Origin: Pseudolysinimonas kribbensis
GTDB lineage: Bacteria > Actinomycetota > Actinomycetes > Actinomycetales > Microbacteriaceae
Length of the DNA: 64,000 nucleotides
Assembly: GCF_030161895.1 (NCBI RefSeq)
Contig: NZ_BSVB01000001.1
Location: 124,001 to 188,000 of the forward strand
Direction of reading: 5' to 3'
The position numbers were made by a program, and so were the translations under genes. Numbering within the stretch: position 1 is the stretch's first letter; each line of letters begins with the position of its first letter. Of this stretch, positions 7,897-19,400 are shown in pieces. The notes beneath the pieces are model-generated. The model did no database searches and was not told the origin of the DNA. It was given only the letters and a program-made list of their open reading frames with translations.

Positions 7897-9639
7897 CTAC
7901 TTCACCTCGCCCTTCGCGGCGTCGATCACGGGGGCATCCGGTGCGTCGGCCGGCCCGGGCCCGATGCCGACCGGTACGCCCGCCTCAGGGTGGTGCAGGT
8001 CGAACGCCGGCGACTCGGACCGGATCCGCGGGATCGACGAGAAGTTGTGCCGCGGCGGCGGGCACGACGTCGCCCACTCCAGCGAACGCGCATTGCCCCA
8101 CGGGTCGTCCACGTTGACCTTCGGCGCCCGGCGGGCCGTGACCCACACGTTCAGCAGGAACGGGAGCATGGAGATGCCGAGGATCACGGCGCCCACGGTC
8201 GACAGCTCGTTCATCCACACCACACCCGGGTCGGGCTGGTAGTTCGCGTACCGGCGCGGCATGCCGAGCACGCCGAGCCAGTGCTGGATGAGGAACGTGG
8301 TGTGGAACCCGATGAACAGCAGCCAGAAGTGGATCTTGCCCAGGCGCTCGTTCAGCATCTTGCCGGTCCACTTGGGCCACCAGAAGTAGAAGCCCGAGAA
8401 CATCGCGAACACCACCGTGCCGAACACCACGTAGTGGAAGTGCGCCACCACGAAGTAGGTGTCCGAGAGCGGGAAGTCCAACGGCGGCGACGCCAGGATC
8501 ACGCCCGTGAGGCCACCGAAGGTGAACGTCACGAGGAATCCGATCGCCCAGATCATGGGCGTCTCGAACGTGACGGAGCCGCGCCACATCGTGCCGATCC
8601 AGTTGAAGATCTTCACGCCCGTCGGCACCGCGATCAGCATCGTCATGAGCGAGAAGAACGGCAGCAGCACCGACCCGGTCACGTACATGTGGTGCGCCCA
8701 CACCGTCACGGACAGGGCCGCGATCGAGATCGTCGCGTAGATCAGGGTCTTGTACCCGAAGATCGGCTTGCGACTGAAGACCGGGAACACCTCGCTCACG
8801 ATGCCGAAGAACGGCAGCGCGATGATGTAGACCTCCGGATGCCCGAAGAACCAGAACAGGTGCTGCCAGAGGATGGCTCCCCCGTTGGCCGGGTCGTACA
8901 GGTGGGCGTCGAACACGCGATCCGCCCCGAGTGCGAACAGCGCCGCGGCGAGCACCGGGAACGCGATCAGCACGAGGATCGAGGTGATCATGACGTTCCA
9001 GCTCATGATCGGCATCCGGAACATGGTCATGCCCGGCGCCCGCATCGTGATGATCGTCGTGATGAAGTTGACGGCGCCGAGGATCGTGCCGAAACCGCTC
9101 ATCGCCAGGCCGAAGACCCACAGGTTGCCGCCGAGGCCCGGCGTGAACGTCGTGTCGCTGAGCGGCGCGTAGGCGGTCCACCCGAAGGCCGCCGCCCCCT
9201 GCGGGGTGAAGAAGCCGCCGACCGCGATGAGCGAGCCGAAGAAGTAGAGCCAATAGGCCAGCGCGTTCAGCCGCGGGAACGCGACATCCGGAGCACCGAT
9301 CTGCAACGGCATCGCGACGTTCGCGAACCCGGCGAACAGCGGCGTCGCGAACATCAGCAGCATGATCGTGCCGTGCATCGTGAAGAGCTGGTTGTACTGC
9401 TCGTTCGACTGCACGACATCCAGGCCCGGCGTGAACAGCTCCGCGCGGATGACCAGCGCAAGCACCCCACCGACGCAGAAGTAGACGAACGACGTGATCA
9501 GGTAGAGGTACCCGATCGTCTTGTGGTCGGTCGTGGTGATCCACTTGATGAAGATGTTGCCCTTGCGTTCGACCTTCGAGCCGCCGACCGTCTGCGTCTG
9601 GGTCGGCGTGAAGGTCGCGGGCCCCGCCGTCGTCGTCAT
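7897..9639 (-). CDS. ctaD: cytochrome c oxidase subunit I
   Basis: Catalytic subunit of the aa3 oxidase, reducing oxygen to water and pumping protons. The 580-residue product has twelve membrane helices. Heme-copper signatures are visible: HGTIM near residue 100, [11 protein letters not shown] with the Tyr-crosslinked His around residue 270, VWAHHMY around 320 with the two Cu-B His residues, and HFHYVVFG near 405 with the heme a and a3 ligands. The start overlaps the ctaC stop by 4 bases (ATGA). Gene order ctaC-ctaD-ctaF is standard for actinobacteria. Confidence 0.98.
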   Translation of the reverse strand: MTTTAGPATFTPTQTQTVGGSKVERKGNIFIKWITTTDHKTIGYLYLITSFVYFCVGGVLALVIRAELFTPGLDVVQSNEQYNQLFTMHGTIMLLMFATPLFAGFANVAMPLQIGAPDVAFPRLNALAYWLYFFGSLIAVGGFFTPQGAAAFGWTAYAPLSDTTFTPGLGGNLWVFGLAMSGFGTILGAVNFITTIITMRAPGMTMFRMPIMSWNVMITSILVLIAFPVLAAALFALGADRVFDAHLYDPANGGAILWQHLFWFFGHPEVYIIALPFFGIVSEVFPVFSRKPIFGYKTLIYATISIAALSVTVWAHHMYVTGSVLLPFFSLMTMLIAVPTGVKIFNWIGTMWRGSVTFETPMIWAIGFLVTFTFGGLTGVILASPPLDFPLSDTYFVVAHFHYVVFGTVVFAMFSGFYFWWPKWTGKMLNERLGKIHFWLLFIGFHTTFLIQHWLGVLGMPRRYANYQPDPGVVWMNELSTVGAVILGISMLPFLLNVWVTARRAPKVNVDDPWGNARSLEWATSCPPPRHNFSSIPRIRSESPAFDLHHPEAGVPVGIGPGPADAPDAPVIDAAKGEVK

Positions 9640-10535
9640 GATCCCGATCCTTCGTTCTGGACGCGGCCGGATGTTCCCGGCAGGTTGGTGTCCGTGTTGT
9701 AGTCCGAGCCCAGGCGCCCGGTCTGCCCTGCGTCACGCAGCTTCTGCATCTGCGCGTCGAACTCGCTCTGCGAGACGACCTTGACCTGGAAGAGCATGTC
9801 GGCGTGATACTCGCCGCAGAGCTCCGCGCACTTGCCCTGATAGGTGCCGGTCTTCGTCGGGATGAAGTACATGTGGTTGGTCTGACCCGGGATCAGATCC
9901 TTCTTGTACAGGAAGTCGATGATCCAGAACGAGTGCGCGACATCCCGCGACTCCTCGTCGATCTGGATCCGCTTGTTGACGGGCAGGTACAGGGTCGGCA
10001 GCTTCGACATGTCGAGGCTCCCGTCCTTGTTCAGCCGGGCGGTCGCCTGCACCCCCGGCGAGTAGGTCTTCTCGTCGAGGTAGTTGAAGTCCCACGACCA
10101 GCGCTTGCCGAAGACCTCGATCTTCTGGTCGGGGTGGCCCGGGTTCGCCTCGATCTGCGCCTGGTCGCGCGCGGTGAAGGCGAAGAAGCCGATCACCAGG
10201 ATCAGCGGCACGATCGTGTAGAAGATCTCGATCGGCAGGTTGTAGCGCAGCTGGACGGGGAGGCCGGTCTGGCCCTTGCGGCGGCGGTAGACGACGATCG
10301 CCCAGATCAGCAGGCCCCAGGTGAGAAGGCCGACACCCAGCAGCACGATCCACGAGGTGACCCAGAGGTCGGTCACCATCGCCGTGTGGTTGGTGGTGTT
10401 GCGGTCCCCGGGGAGGAACCCGTTCAGCTGCTGCTGCGTGCACCCCGCGAGCACCAGCGCTCCGGCTCCGAGGATGGGGAGCAGAGCCCAACGGGCAAGG
10501 CGCGAACGCCCGATCTGACGACGGCTGCTGCGCAC
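9636..10535 (-). CDS. ctaC: cytochrome c oxidase subunit II (lipoprotein)
   Basis: Carries the Cu-A centre that accepts electrons from QcrC. The 299-residue product starts with a lipoprotein signal ending LAGC near residue 31, so it should be lipidated and then cut by LspA (gene at 20.9 kb). Two membrane segments follow (about 53-75 and 95-115), then the cupredoxin domain with [12 protein letters not shown], which holds the Cu-A ligands. GTG 10535 has the ribosome binding site GAGAGG. A possible -10 TAGACT lies at 10577-10572 on the minus strand, just past the terminator that ends erpA. Confidence 0.96.
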   Translation of the reverse strand: MRSSRRQIGRSRLARWALLPILGAGALVLAGCTQQQLNGFLPGDRNTTNHTAMVTDLWVTSWIVLLGVGLLTWGLLIWAIVVYRRRKGQTGLPVQLRYNLPIEIFYTIVPLILVIGFFAFTARDQAQIEANPGHPDQKIEVFGKRWSWDFNYLDEKTYSPGVQATARLNKDGSLDMSKLPTLYLPVNKRIQIDEESRDVAHSFWIIDFLYKKDLIPGQTNHMYFIPTKTGTYQGKCAELCGEYHADMLFQVKVVSQSEFDAQMQKLRDAGQTGRLGSDYNTDTNLPGTSGRVQNEGSGS

Positions 10536-10584
10536 TCGAGACCTCTCGGACGTCGGGATGATTCGCTTGCCAGTCTATAACGGC

Positions 10585-10616
10585 GAGGGCCCCGACCTTC
10601 CCGGTCGGGGGCCCTC
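10585..10616 (-). terminator. hairpin terminator after erpA
   Basis: GAGGGCCCCGACC (10585-10597) and its complement at 10603-10616 form a 13-bp stem with one bulged base and a 5-base loop. It lies 27 bases beyond the erpA stop and before the ctaC promoter. The T-tract is weak. The single-base bulge (four versus five C) could itself be a homopolymer error. Confidence 0.7.
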
Positions 10617-10642
10617 TTGCGCGTCGCGCCGCGCGGATCGGC

Positions 10643-10999
10643 TCAGTGGAACGAATCGCCGCAGGCGCAGCTGCCGCTCGCGTTGGGGTTGTCGATCGTG
10701 AAGCCCTGCTTCTGGATCGAATCCTCGAAGTCGATCGAGGCTCCGTCGAGGTACGGCGCGCTCATCGGGTCGACCACGACCTCGACACCGTCGAAGTCGC
10801 GCGTCGCGTCGCCCTCGAGCAGACGCTCGTCGAAGTAGAGCTGGTAGATCAGGCCGGAGCAGCCGCCGGGCTGGACGGCGACGCGCAGGCGCAGATCGTC
10901 GCGGCCCTCCTGCTCGAGCAGGCTGCGCACCTTGTCGGCGGCGACGTCGGAGAGGGCGACGCCATGCGTCGCCTCGCTGGTGAGCGCGGTGTCGGTCAT
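10643..10999 (-). CDS. erpA: iron-sulfur cluster insertion protein ErpA
   Basis: A-type carrier of 118 residues that delivers iron-sulfur clusters to apoproteins. The three conserved cysteines are visible, one in QPGGCSGL (about residue 47) and two in SGSCACGDSF at the C-terminus. ATG 10999 overlaps the stop of the upstream dipeptidase gene by 4 bases (ATGA), so the two are cotranscribed. A hairpin terminator follows the gene. In mycobacteria the orthologue also lies near ctaC. Confidence 0.96.
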   Translation of the reverse strand: MTDTALTSEATHGVALSDVAADKVRSLLEQEGRDDLRLRVAVQPGGCSGLIYQLYFDERLLEGDATRDFDGVEVVVDPMSAPYLDGASIDFEDSIQKQGFTIDNPNASGSCACGDSFH

Positions 11000-12397
11000 G
11001 GCTCGATGGTACGCGCGTCGAGCCGGGAGAGCAGGAAGGCCTCCGCGAGGATCGCCCGCTGCAGGCTCGGCAGGTGCACCGACTCGTTGGGGCTGTGCGC
11101 GCGACTGTCGGGATCCTCGACTCCCGTGATGAGGATCTGCGCCCGCGGGAAGTGCCGAACCAGGTCGGCGGTGAACGGGATCGAGCCGCCGGAGCCCATG
11201 AGCACGGGCTCCACGCCGTCCCACGCCTCGCGCAGAGCCGCCTGCTCCGCCTCGACCGCCCACCCGTCGACCGGCGCGAGGAACGCCTGGCCGAGATCGA
11301 CGTCCGGGTCGAAGTCGAGCCGTGCGCCGAACGGTGCGTGCGCGACCAGGTGCTCGCGCAGGATGCGCTCGAACTCGTGGGCGTCCTGCCCGGGCGCGAC
11401 CCGGGCCGCGATGCGGACCCGCACGCTCGGGATCAGGGTGTTCGACGCGTTGAGGACGCTCGGCGCGTCGATGCCGGTCACGGTGATCGACGGCTGGAAC
11501 CACTCGCGGCTGAGGATCGTGCCCCGGCCGATCGGCGACGTCCCCTCCGGCAGACCGGACTCCTCGCGGAGCTTCGCCTCGTCGTAGCCGGGCGTCGGCG
11601 CGTCGTGGGTGGTGAGCCCCTGAACCGCGACGGCGCCCTCGTCGTCCCACAGAGTCGCGAGCAGCTTCGACGCCGCGAGCATCGCATCCGGGATCGCGCC
11701 GCCGAACATGCCGGAGTGCACCGCGTGCCCGAGGGTGGTGATCCGGAGATTGAAGGCGACCATGCCCCGGAGCGCGACGTTGATCGCGGGGGTGTCGACA
11801 TCCCAGTTGCCGCCGTCGGCGACGACGATGACGTCGGCCGCGATCCGGTCGTGGAAGCGGTCCAGGAAGCTGGGGAGGGACCGGGAGCCGAACTCCTCCT
11901 CCCCTCCGCGTACAGCACGATGCCCACCTGCGGGTCGACGCCCGCCGCGATCAGCGCTCGGATCGCCGCGATGTGCGCCGTCACGCCCGCCTTGTCGTCC
12001 GCGGCCCCGCGACCCGCGAGCCGGTCGCCGCGGAGCGTGGGCTCGTACGGCTTCGTCTCCCAGTCGGCATCGTCACCGGGCGGCTGCACGTCGTGATGGG
12101 CGTAGAGCAGAACCGTCGGCCGGCCGTTGCGCGACGGCCGGGTGGCGAGCACGGCGGGGAGGCCGTCCTGCTCCTTGCCCGGGATCGGCGCGCGGACGAT
12201 CTCGACCGACTCGAACACGCCGGTGGCGCGGGCCAGCTCCGCCACGGCGTCGGCACTGCGCTGCACCTGTTCGGGGTCGAATCCGTCCCAGGAGACGGAG
12301 GGAATGCGCACGAGACGCGTGAGGTCGGCGACGGCGGCCGGGAATCCGGCCTCCACCGCCTCGCGCAGCTCGGCCGATCGGGGGTGGTGTCGGTCAT
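10996..12397 (-). CDS. M20 family dipeptidase (two apparent frameshifts)
   Basis: Zinc-dependent peptidase of the ArgE/DapE/CNDP type, probably cytosolic, cleaving dipeptides. Motifs are VLLYAHHDVQP (first metal His and Asp), GRGAADDKAG (bridging Asp), EEEFGS region (catalytic and metal Glu) and the dimerisation domain following TLGHAVHSGMFGG. The reading frame breaks twice: one G lost at 11901-11904 between LYAEG and EEFGS, and one C lost at 12380-12384 within the first ten codons. With both restored the protein is 467 residues, normal for the family. ATG 12397 lies 6 bases after TAGGAT (12409-12404), a leaderless start. Ends in a 4-base overlap with erpA. Confidence 0.9.
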
Positions 12398-12402
12398 GCG
12401 GG

Positions 12403-12409
12403 TATCCTA
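12403..12409. promoter_or_regulatory. symmetrical bidirectional -10 element
   Basis: TATCCTA reads as -10 hexamer TATCCT on the plus strand (12403-12408, for the DUF3043 gene) and TAGGAT on the minus strand (12409-12404, for the M20 gene). The minus start codon is 6 bases away (leaderless), and the plus start codon is 28 bases away with a GAGGA ribosome binding site. Overlapping, symmetric -10 elements driving divergent transcription are known in bacteria. Confidence 0.6.
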
Positions 12410-12436
12410 GGGACCCGAAGAATCAGAGGACTTCCC

Positions 12437-12986
12437 GTGGCCAAGACCCCGACTCCCCGCACAGCGACGACACCGAGGTCGTCAACGGCAAGGGCGCGCG
12501 ACCCCGACCCGCAAGCAGCGCGAGGCGGCGAACAAGCGCCCCCTCGTGCCGAGCGACCGCCGCCAGGCGGCTCGGATGTCGAAGGACCAGATCGCGGCGC
12601 AGCGCGAGCGCGCCCGGGTCGGCATGGCGGCCGGCCAGGAGCAGTACCTGCCCCAGCGCGACCGCGGTCCGCAGAAGCGCTACACCCGCGACTTCGTCGA
12701 CGCCCGATGGAGCGTCGGCGAGGTGCTCCTCCCGCTTCTGGCCCTCGTCATCGTCAGCTACTTCTTCCCGACGATCGCCCAGTACGCGCTCTTCGGCGTC
12801 TGGATCGTCATCGCGATCGTCGTGATCGACGGCATCGTGATCGGGTTCCAGCTGCGGAAGCGGCTGTCGGCCAAGTTCGGCACGGTCGAGCGCGGCGTCC
12901 GCTGGTACGCGTTCATGCGCGCCATCCAGTTGCGACCGATGCGGATGCCCAAGGCGCAGGTCAGGCGCGGGCAGTACCCGTCCTGA
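12437..12986 (+). CDS. DUF3043 membrane protein (two apparent frameshifts)
   Basis: Actinobacterial membrane protein of unknown function, about 183 residues. The N-terminal third is polar and basic, with RKQREAANKRPLVPSDRR, typical for DUF3043. Two membrane helices follow (VGEVLLPLLALVIVSYFF and ALFGVWIVIAIVVIDGIVIG), then a basic tail. The GTG at 12437 has a good ribosome binding site, but its frame must shift twice to reach the conserved region: one C restored at 12447-12450 and one base near 12492-12501. Two losses within 60 bases are unusual, so a downstream start (GTG 12546) cannot be fully excluded, but it would delete the conserved basic segment. The 3' end overlaps pyrD by 26 bases. 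Confidence 0.8.
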
Positions 12987-13994
12987 GGCGCAGACCGCGG
13001 TTGATCCGGCGGGCCCAGAACGGACCCTCGTAGAGGAACGCCGTGTAGCCCTGCACGAGGGTGGCCCCGGCGTCGAGGCGTGCGCGCACGTCGGCCGCGG
13101 TCTCCACGCCGCCGACGGAGATGATGCACAGCTCGTCCGGCACCGCGGTGCGCAGCAGCCGCAGGAGCTCGAGAGAGCGGGGAGCCACCGGGGTCCCGAC
13201 AGCCCGCCGGCTCCCGCCCGCTCGACGACCAGCGGGTCCGTGCGGAGCCCGTCGCGTGCCAGCGTCGTGTTGGTCGCCACGATGCCCGCGAGGTGCAGTC
13301 GCACGACCAGGGCGGCGATCCGCTTCGCCTGCTCGTCGGTGACGTCGGGTGCGATCTTGACCAGGACCGGCACTCCCCGCGCCTCGCCCTGCACGGCCTC
13401 GAGCAGCGGCGCCAGACGGTCGAGCTCCTGCAGGCCGCGCAGGCCCGGGGTGTTGGGCGAGCTCACGTTGACGACCAGGTAGTCGGCGTGCGGCGCGAGC
13501 ACGCGGGTGCTCGCGCGGTAGTCGTCGATCGCGTCGTCGACCTCGACCACCCGGCTCTTGCCGATGTTGACGCCGATCACCGGCCGCGCCCGCCGCGCAC
13601 GCTCGCGGACAAGACGCGGCGCGACCTCCTCGGCGCCGTCGTTGTTGAAGCCCATGCGGTTGATGAGGGCCCGGTCGGGCATCAGCCGGAACAGCCGGGG
13701 CCGGGGATTGCCGGGCTGGGCGCGCGCGGTCACCGTGCCGATCTCGACGTGGCCGAAGCCGAGAACACCCAGGCCCCGGATCGCGCGGGCCTCCTTGTCG
13801 AATCCGGCCGCCACCCCGAAGGGCGACGCGAACTCGAGGCCGAGGGTGCGCACCGCGAGCGAGGCGGCGGGCCGGGTGAGCGGGCGGAGCGCGAACGCCA
13901 GCACCGGCAGCATCCGGATGACGAGGTAGCCGAGGCGGTGGGCGCTCTCCGCGTCGAGACGCGCGAGGACGAGCCGGAACAGGACGCGGTACAT
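12961..13994 (-). CDS. pyrD: quinone-dependent dihydroorotate dehydrogenase (apparent frameshift)
   Basis: Class 2 DHODH, which oxidises dihydroorotate to orotate in pyrimidine synthesis at the inner face of the membrane, using quinone. The N-terminal amphipathic region MYRVLFRLVLARLDAESAHR is the membrane-binding segment of class 2. Motifs include GVAAGFDKEA, RMGFNNDG, VVNVSSPNTPGLR with the catalytic Ser and IISVGGVETAAD for FMN phosphate. The frame breaks at GGGG 13190-13193; one restored base links GGLSG to the C-terminal part and gives 344 residues. Overlaps the tail of the DUF3043 gene. Confidence 0.94.
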
Positions 13995-14016
13995 GCCGAC
14001 GCCAGGCTATCGGGTG

Positions 14017-14499
14017 CTATTCGGCGTCGGCGTCCGCCTCGGCCGAGGCCGCGTCGTGCTCCACCCGCAGGAGCGTGATGGCCGCCTCGAAGTCGTCGAG
14101 CGACTCGAATCCCTGGTACACGCTCGCGAACCGCAGGTAGGCGACCTCGTCGAGCTCGCGCAGCGGCGGCAGGATCGCCAGGCCGATGTCGTTCGCGTCG
14201 ATCTGCGAGACGCCCGTCGCGCGGATCGACTCCTCGACGCGCTGCGCGAGCAGGGCGAGGTCCGCGTCGCTGACGGGCCGCCCCTGGCACGCCTTGCGCA
14301 CGCCCGACACGATCTTCTCGCGGCTGAACGGCTCGACGATGCCGCTGCGCTTGATCACGCTGAGACTCGCGGTCTCGGTCGTCGAGAAGCGGCGCCCGCA
14401 CTGCGGGCACTGCCGGCGACGGCGGATGGCGAGGCCGTCGTCCGAGGTGCGCGAGTCGATGACGCGGCTGTCGGGATAACGGCAGAAGGGGCAGAACAT
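14017..14499 (-). CDS. nrdR: ribonucleotide reductase repressor NrdR
   Basis: ATP/dATP-sensing repressor of ribonucleotide reductase genes. The 160-residue protein begins with a zinc ribbon, [11 protein letters not shown] and [12 protein letters not shown], followed by the ATP-cone domain (about 50-140). The C-terminus is acidic. Upstream on the minus strand TATCCT (14514-14509) lies 9 bases before the ATG. It lies between hisD and pyrD on the same strand, but spacing of 22-43 bases leaves open whether they are cotranscribed. No NrdR box pair was seen in the window. Confidence 0.96.
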   Translation of the reverse strand: MFCPFCRYPDSRVIDSRTSDDGLAIRRRRQCPQCGRRFSTTETASLSVIKRSGIVEPFSREKIVSGVRKACQGRPVSDADLALLAQRVEESIRATGVSQIDANDIGLAILPPLRELDEVAYLRFASVYQGFESLDDFEAAITLLRVEHDAASAEADADAE

Positions 14500-14542
14500 G
14501 GCCCCGCCAGGATAAGTCCCGCGGGTCCCCCGGCGCCGCAGT

Positions 14543-15847
14543 TCAGTCGAAGCGGCGGTCCACCGCGTCGCCGTGGGCCGGCAACTGCTCCGCGTCGCTG
14601 AGCGCCCGGATACCCCTCCGCACGGCCGCGAGCCCCGCCCGGTCGTATCGGATCACCTGCTGCGGGCGCAGGAACGCCGCCGCCGAGAGACCCGCGGAGA
14701 AGCGCGCCTGCCCGCCGGTCGGCAGCACGTGGTTGGACCCCGCGAGGTAGTCGCCGAGGCTGACCGGCGACGTCGCCCCGAGGAAGATCGCCCCGGCGTC
14801 GTGGATGAGCGCGAGCGTCCCGTCGGGATCCGCGGTCTGCAGCTCGAGGTGCTCCGGCGCGTAGGCGTCGCTGAACCGCGCCGCGCTCGGGATGTCGTCC
14901 ACGAGGACGATGGCGGACTGCCGCCCGTCGAGGGCGGTTCTCGCGCGCTCGCGATGCACGGTCGCCCCGAGCTGGCGCTCGAGTTCCGCGACCACGGCCC
15001 GCGCCAGCTCCGGTGCATCGGTCACGAGCACCGCGGAGGCGAGTTCGTCGTGCTCCGCCTGGCTCAGCAGATCCGCGGCGACGAGCCGCGCGTCGGCGCC
15101 GGCGTCGGCGATCACGAGGATCTCCGTGGGACCGGCCTCGGCGTCGATGCCCACGACGCCGCGCACGACCCGTTTGGCGGCCGCGACGAAGACGTTGCCG
15201 GGACCGGTGACGAGGTCGACCGGCTCGAGGCCCAGCGCCGGCACGCCGTAGGCGAAGGCGCCGATCGCTCCGGCGCCGCCCATCGCGAAGACGCGGTCGA
15301 CGCCGAGCAGGCCGGCCGCACCGAGGATCGTCGGGTGCACGGCCCCGCCGAATGCGGCCTGCGGCGGCGACGCGAGGGCGATCGCGTCCACGCCCGCCAC
15401 CTGGGCGGGCACGACGTTCATGACGACGCTCGAGGCGAGGGCGGCCTTGCCACCGGGCACGTAGACGCCCACGCTGCCCACTGGTTGCCAGCGCTGCTCG
15501 ACGACGGCGCCGTCGCCCAGCGGCGTCACGGTTGCCGAGGGCACCTGCGCCCGGCTCGCGAGCCGCACCCGGCGGATCGCCTCCTCGAGCGCGGCGCGCA
15601 CGCCGGCATCCAGGCCCTCCACCGCGGCATCGATCGCGGCCGGGTCGACCCGCACCGCCGGCGGGCGCACACCGTCGAACCGTTCGGCCTGGTCGAGCAG
15701 GGCGGCCTCGCCGCGATCCCGCACGTCCGCGATGAGCGCCGCGGCCGCATCGGTGGCCGTCGTCACGTCGACCTGGGCACGAGGGACGAGGGCCGCGAGA
15801 TCGGCACGGCCGGGTCGCGCGCCCCGCAGGTCGAGGGTCTGGATCAT
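14543..15847 (-). CDS. hisD: histidinol dehydrogenase
   Basis: Oxidises L-histidinol to L-histidine in two NAD-dependent steps. The 434-residue product shows [41 protein letters not shown] and the C-terminal zinc-site region [16 protein letters not shown], all typical of HisD. ATG 15847 is preceded at 8 bases by TACGCT (15861-15856 on the minus strand) without a ribosome binding site, so it is probably leaderless. No other his gene is in the window. Confidence 0.97.
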   Translation of the reverse strand: MIQTLDLRGARPGRADLAALVPRAQVDVTTATDAAAALIADVRDRGEAALLDQAERFDGVRPPAVRVDPAAIDAAVEGLDAGVRAALEEAIRRVRLASRAQVPSATVTPLGDGAVVEQRWQPVGSVGVYVPGGKAALASSVVMNVVPAQVAGVDAIALASPPQAAFGGAVHPTILGAAGLLGVDRVFAMGGAGAIGAFAYGVPALGLEPVDLVTGPGNVFVAAAKRVVRGVVGIDAEAGPTEILVIADAGADARLVAADLLSQAEHDELASAVLVTDAPELARAVVAELERQLGATVHRERARTALDGRQSAIVLVDDIPSAARFSDAYAPEHLELQTADPDGTLALIHDAGAIFLGATSPVSLGDYLAGSNHVLPTGGQARFSAGLSAAAFLRPQQVIRYDRAGLAAVRRGIRALSDAEQLPAHGDAVDRRFD

Positions 15848-15928
15848 CGTCGTTCAGCGTATCGGCGCCTCCGATGGAGCGGTGCGCTCGTGTCAGCGCG
15901 CGGCCGGAGGGCGCGGGAGGATGGGGGG

Positions 15929-16414
15929 ATGCAGGACCAGGAGGCCTTCCGCCTCGCCTTCCGCCGCCTCGCCGCCGGCGTCTCCGTCGTGACCGCCCTC
16001 GGCCCGGACGGCGCACCGGTCGGATTCACGGCGACCTCTCTCGCGTCGCTCGCCGCCGATCCCCCCATGGCGACCTTCAACATGGCGCGCGCCGCGAGCT
16101 CCTGGCACGCGGTCGAGCAGACCGAGCACGTGCTGGTGCACATCATGGGCGCCCGCAACCGGGCGGCGGCGCACACGATGTCGCTCGATGCGCAGCTGCG
16201 CTTCCGGGGACCGCACTGGGCGCCGGGGCCGCTCGGCATCCCGCAGCTGCGCGACGTGCCGGCCTGGATGCTGGGGCGCGTGATCGGACGATATCCCGTC
16301 GAGGAGAGCGCGGTCGTCGTCGTGCGCATCGAGGACGGCGGGCTCGGCGAACCCGACCAGCCGCTGCTGTACCACGAGCGCGACTACTGGCGACCCGGCG
16401 ACCGGATCGACTAG
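15929..16414 (+). CDS. flavin reductase family protein
   Basis: A 161-residue flavin-binding protein of the split-barrel flavin reductase (FMN) type; it probably reduces free flavin or supplies reduced flavin to an unseen monooxygenase. Typical stretches are FRRLAAGVSVVTA near the start, GFTATSLASLAADPPM with the flavin loop, and LLYHERDYW at the end. ATG 15929 follows GGAGGATGGGGGG, a strong ribosome binding site. It is a single plus-strand gene between hisD and dnaE, both minus, with 6 bases to the dnaE stop. Confidence 0.88.
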   Translation: MQDQEAFRLAFRRLAAGVSVVTALGPDGAPVGFTATSLASLAADPPMATFNMARAASSWHAVEQTEHVLVHIMGARNRAAAHTMSLDAQLRFRGPHWAPGPLGIPQLRDVPAWMLGRVIGRYPVEESAVVVVRIEDGGLGEPDQPLLYHERDYWRPGDRID

Positions 16415-16420
16415 CCCGGC

Positions 16421-19400
16421 TCAGGCGACGCAGTTGGGGCCGAGGAGCCGCTTGAGCTCGCCGTAGAGGTCGGCGGTGACCGAGACCGGGAACGGGATCT
16501 CGAACATCCGCGCGGACTCGCCGCGCACCAGCCGCAGCCGCACCTCGTTCTCGCCCGAATGCCGGATCAGCACGTCGTTCAGCGCGCTCACGACGTCGGT
16601 GGTCGCCCGCTGCTCGGGCACCGAGATCACGAGCGGGCCGGAACCGAGCGACTGCCCGGTGTCGGGGACGAACAGGCTCTGCGCGTGCAGGTTGAAGCCG
16701 TCGTCGCGCACGCTCACCCTGCCCTTGATGACGACGATCGCGTCTGCGACGAGCGACGGCGAGAACTCCTGGTAGGTCTTGCCGAGGAACATCACGGAGA
16801 CCTCCCCGCCGAAGTCCTCGAGCTGGACGATGCCGTACGGGTTGCCGGACTGGCGCGCGGTGCGGTGCTGCACGCTGGTCAGCAGACCGGCGACCGTCAC
16901 GACCTCGCCGTCCTCCGGCTCCCCTCCAGCAGCTCGCCGATCGAGACGCTCGCGTGCTTGGCGAGAGTCAGCTCCAGCCCGGCCAGCGGATGGTCGCTCA
17001 CGTAGAGCCCGAGCATCTCGCGCTCGAACGCGAGCTTGTCGCGCTTGGCCCACTCGGGACGCTCGGGCACCCGCTCCACCGCGTGCTCGGGCTCGTCCCA
17101 CAGCTGATCGAAGTCGAAGCCGACCTGGCCGTTGGCCTCGGCGCGCTTGTCGCTCACGGCGCTGTCGATGGCGCCCTCGTGGATCTCGATGAGCGCCCGG
17201 CGGGTGTCGCCGAGCGAGTCGAAGGCGCCGGCCTTGATGAGCGACTCGACCATGCGCTTGTTGAGGGCGCCGAGCGGCACCTTGCGCAGGAAGTCGTGGA
17301 AGCTCGTGAAGGAGCCCTTCTCCTGGCGCGCCGCCTTGATCTGATCGACGACGCCGAAGCCGACGTTGCGCACCGCGCCCATCCCGAACCGGATGTCCTC
17401 GCCGACGGCGGAGAAGTAGCCGATCGACTCGTTGACGTCGGGTGAGAGCACCTTGATGCCCATGCGGCGGCACTCGTTGAGGTACATCGCGAGCTTGTCG
17501 CGGGCGTCGCCGACGCTCGTCAGCAGCGCCGCCATGTACTCGGCCGGGTAGTGCGCCTTGAGGTAGGCGGTCCAGTAGCTGAGCACGCCGTACGCGGCCG
17601 AGTGGGCCTTGTTGAACGCGTAGTCCGAGAACGGCAGCAGGATGTCCCAGAGCGTCTTGATCGCCGTGGCGGAGTAGCCGTTGGCCTTCATGCCGTCGAC
17701 GAAGCCCTGGTACTGCTTGTCGAGCTCCGACTTCTTCTTCTTGCCCATCGCGCGCCGCAGGATGTCGGCCTGGCCGAGCGAGAAGCCCGCCACCCGCTGC
17801 GCGATCGCCATGACCTGCTCCTGGTAGATGATCAGGCCGTAGCTGGTGTCGAGGATCTCGGCGAGCGAGTCCTTGAACTCCGGGTGGATCGGCGTGATCT
17901 CCTGCTGGCCGTTCTTGCGCAGGGCGTAGTTGATGTGCGAGTTCGCGCCCATCGGTCCCGGGCGGTACAGCGCGATGAGGGCGGAGATGTCCTCGAAGTT
18001 GTCGGGCTTCATGAGCCGCAGCAGCGACCGCATCGCCCCGCCGTCGAGCTGGAACACACCGAGCGTGTCGCCGCGGGACAGGAGCGCGTAGGCCTCGGGG
18101 TCGTCGAGCGCCAGCTCCTCGAGCACCGGACGGAATCCCCGGTTGGCCTGGATGTTGTCCAGCGCGTCGTCGACGATCGTGAGGTTGCGCAGCCCGAGGA
18201 AGTCCATCTTGATGAGACCGAGGGCCTCGGATGCCGGGTAGTCGAACTGCGTGACGATCTGGCCGTCCTGCTCCCGCTTCATGATCGGGATGATGTCGAT
18301 GAGCGGTTCGCTCGACATGATGACGCCGGCGGCGTGCACGCCCCACTGGCGCTTGAGCCCCTCGAGGCCGCGGGCGGCCTCGAAGACGGTCTTGGCCTCC
18401 GGGTCTGTCTCGATGATCGTGCGGAGGTCGCCGGCCTCCTTGTAGCGCTCGTGCGCGGGGTCGACGACGCCGGTGAGCGACATGTCCTTGCCCATCACCG
18501 GCGGCGGCATCGCCTTGGTGAGCTTCTCACCCATGCCGAACGGGAACCCGAGCACGCGCCCCGCGTCCTTGAGCGCCTGCTTCGCCTTGATCGTGCCGTA
18601 GGTCACGATCTGCGCGACGCGCTCCTCGCCGTACTTCTCGGTCACGTACCGGATGACCTCGCCGCGCCGGCGCTCGTCGAAGTCCACGTCGAAGTCGGGC
18701 ATCGACACGCGATCGGGGTTGAGGAACCGCTCGAAGATGAGCCCGTGCTGCAGCGGGTCGAGGTCGGTGATCCGCATCGCGTAGGCGGCCATCGACCCGG
18801 CGCCCGACCCGCGGCCCGGCCCGACCCGGATGCCGTGGTCCTTCGACCAGTTGATGAAGTCGGCGACCACGAGGAAGTAGCCGGGGAACCCCATCTGGGT
18901 GATGACGCCCACCTCGTACTCGGCCTGCGTGCGCACCTCGTCCGGGATGCCGTTCGGGTAGCGCACGTGGAGGCCCTTCTCGACCTCCTTGACGAACCAG
19001 CTCTCCTCGGTCTCGCCCGCCGGCACCGGATAGCGGGGCATGTAGTTCGCACTCGTGTTGAACTCGACCTCGCAGCGCTCGGCGATCGCGACCGTGTTGT
19101 CGCACGCCTCGGGGATGTCGCGGAAGATCTCGCGCATCTCCTGCGGCGACTTGATGTAGTAGCCGTTGCCCTCGAGCTTGAAGCGGTTCGGATCGGCCAT
19201 GGTCGACCCGGACTGCACGCACAGCAGCATCTCGTGCGCCCCCGCGTCGGCCGCGCGGGTGTAGTGGGAGTCGTTGGTCGCCACGAGCGGCAGGTCGAGC
19301 TTGCGCGCGATCGACAGCAGGTCGTCGGCGACCCGCTTCTCGAGCCCGAGACCGTGGCGCATCACCTCGACGAAGAAGTTGCCGGCCCCGAAGATGTCGC

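Noticed and set aside
7897..7985. Alternative second gene inside the ctaD C-terminal region in another frame
   Set aside because: The frame of ctaD is unbroken to its stop, and the overlapping frame has Arg/His-rich shadow composition.
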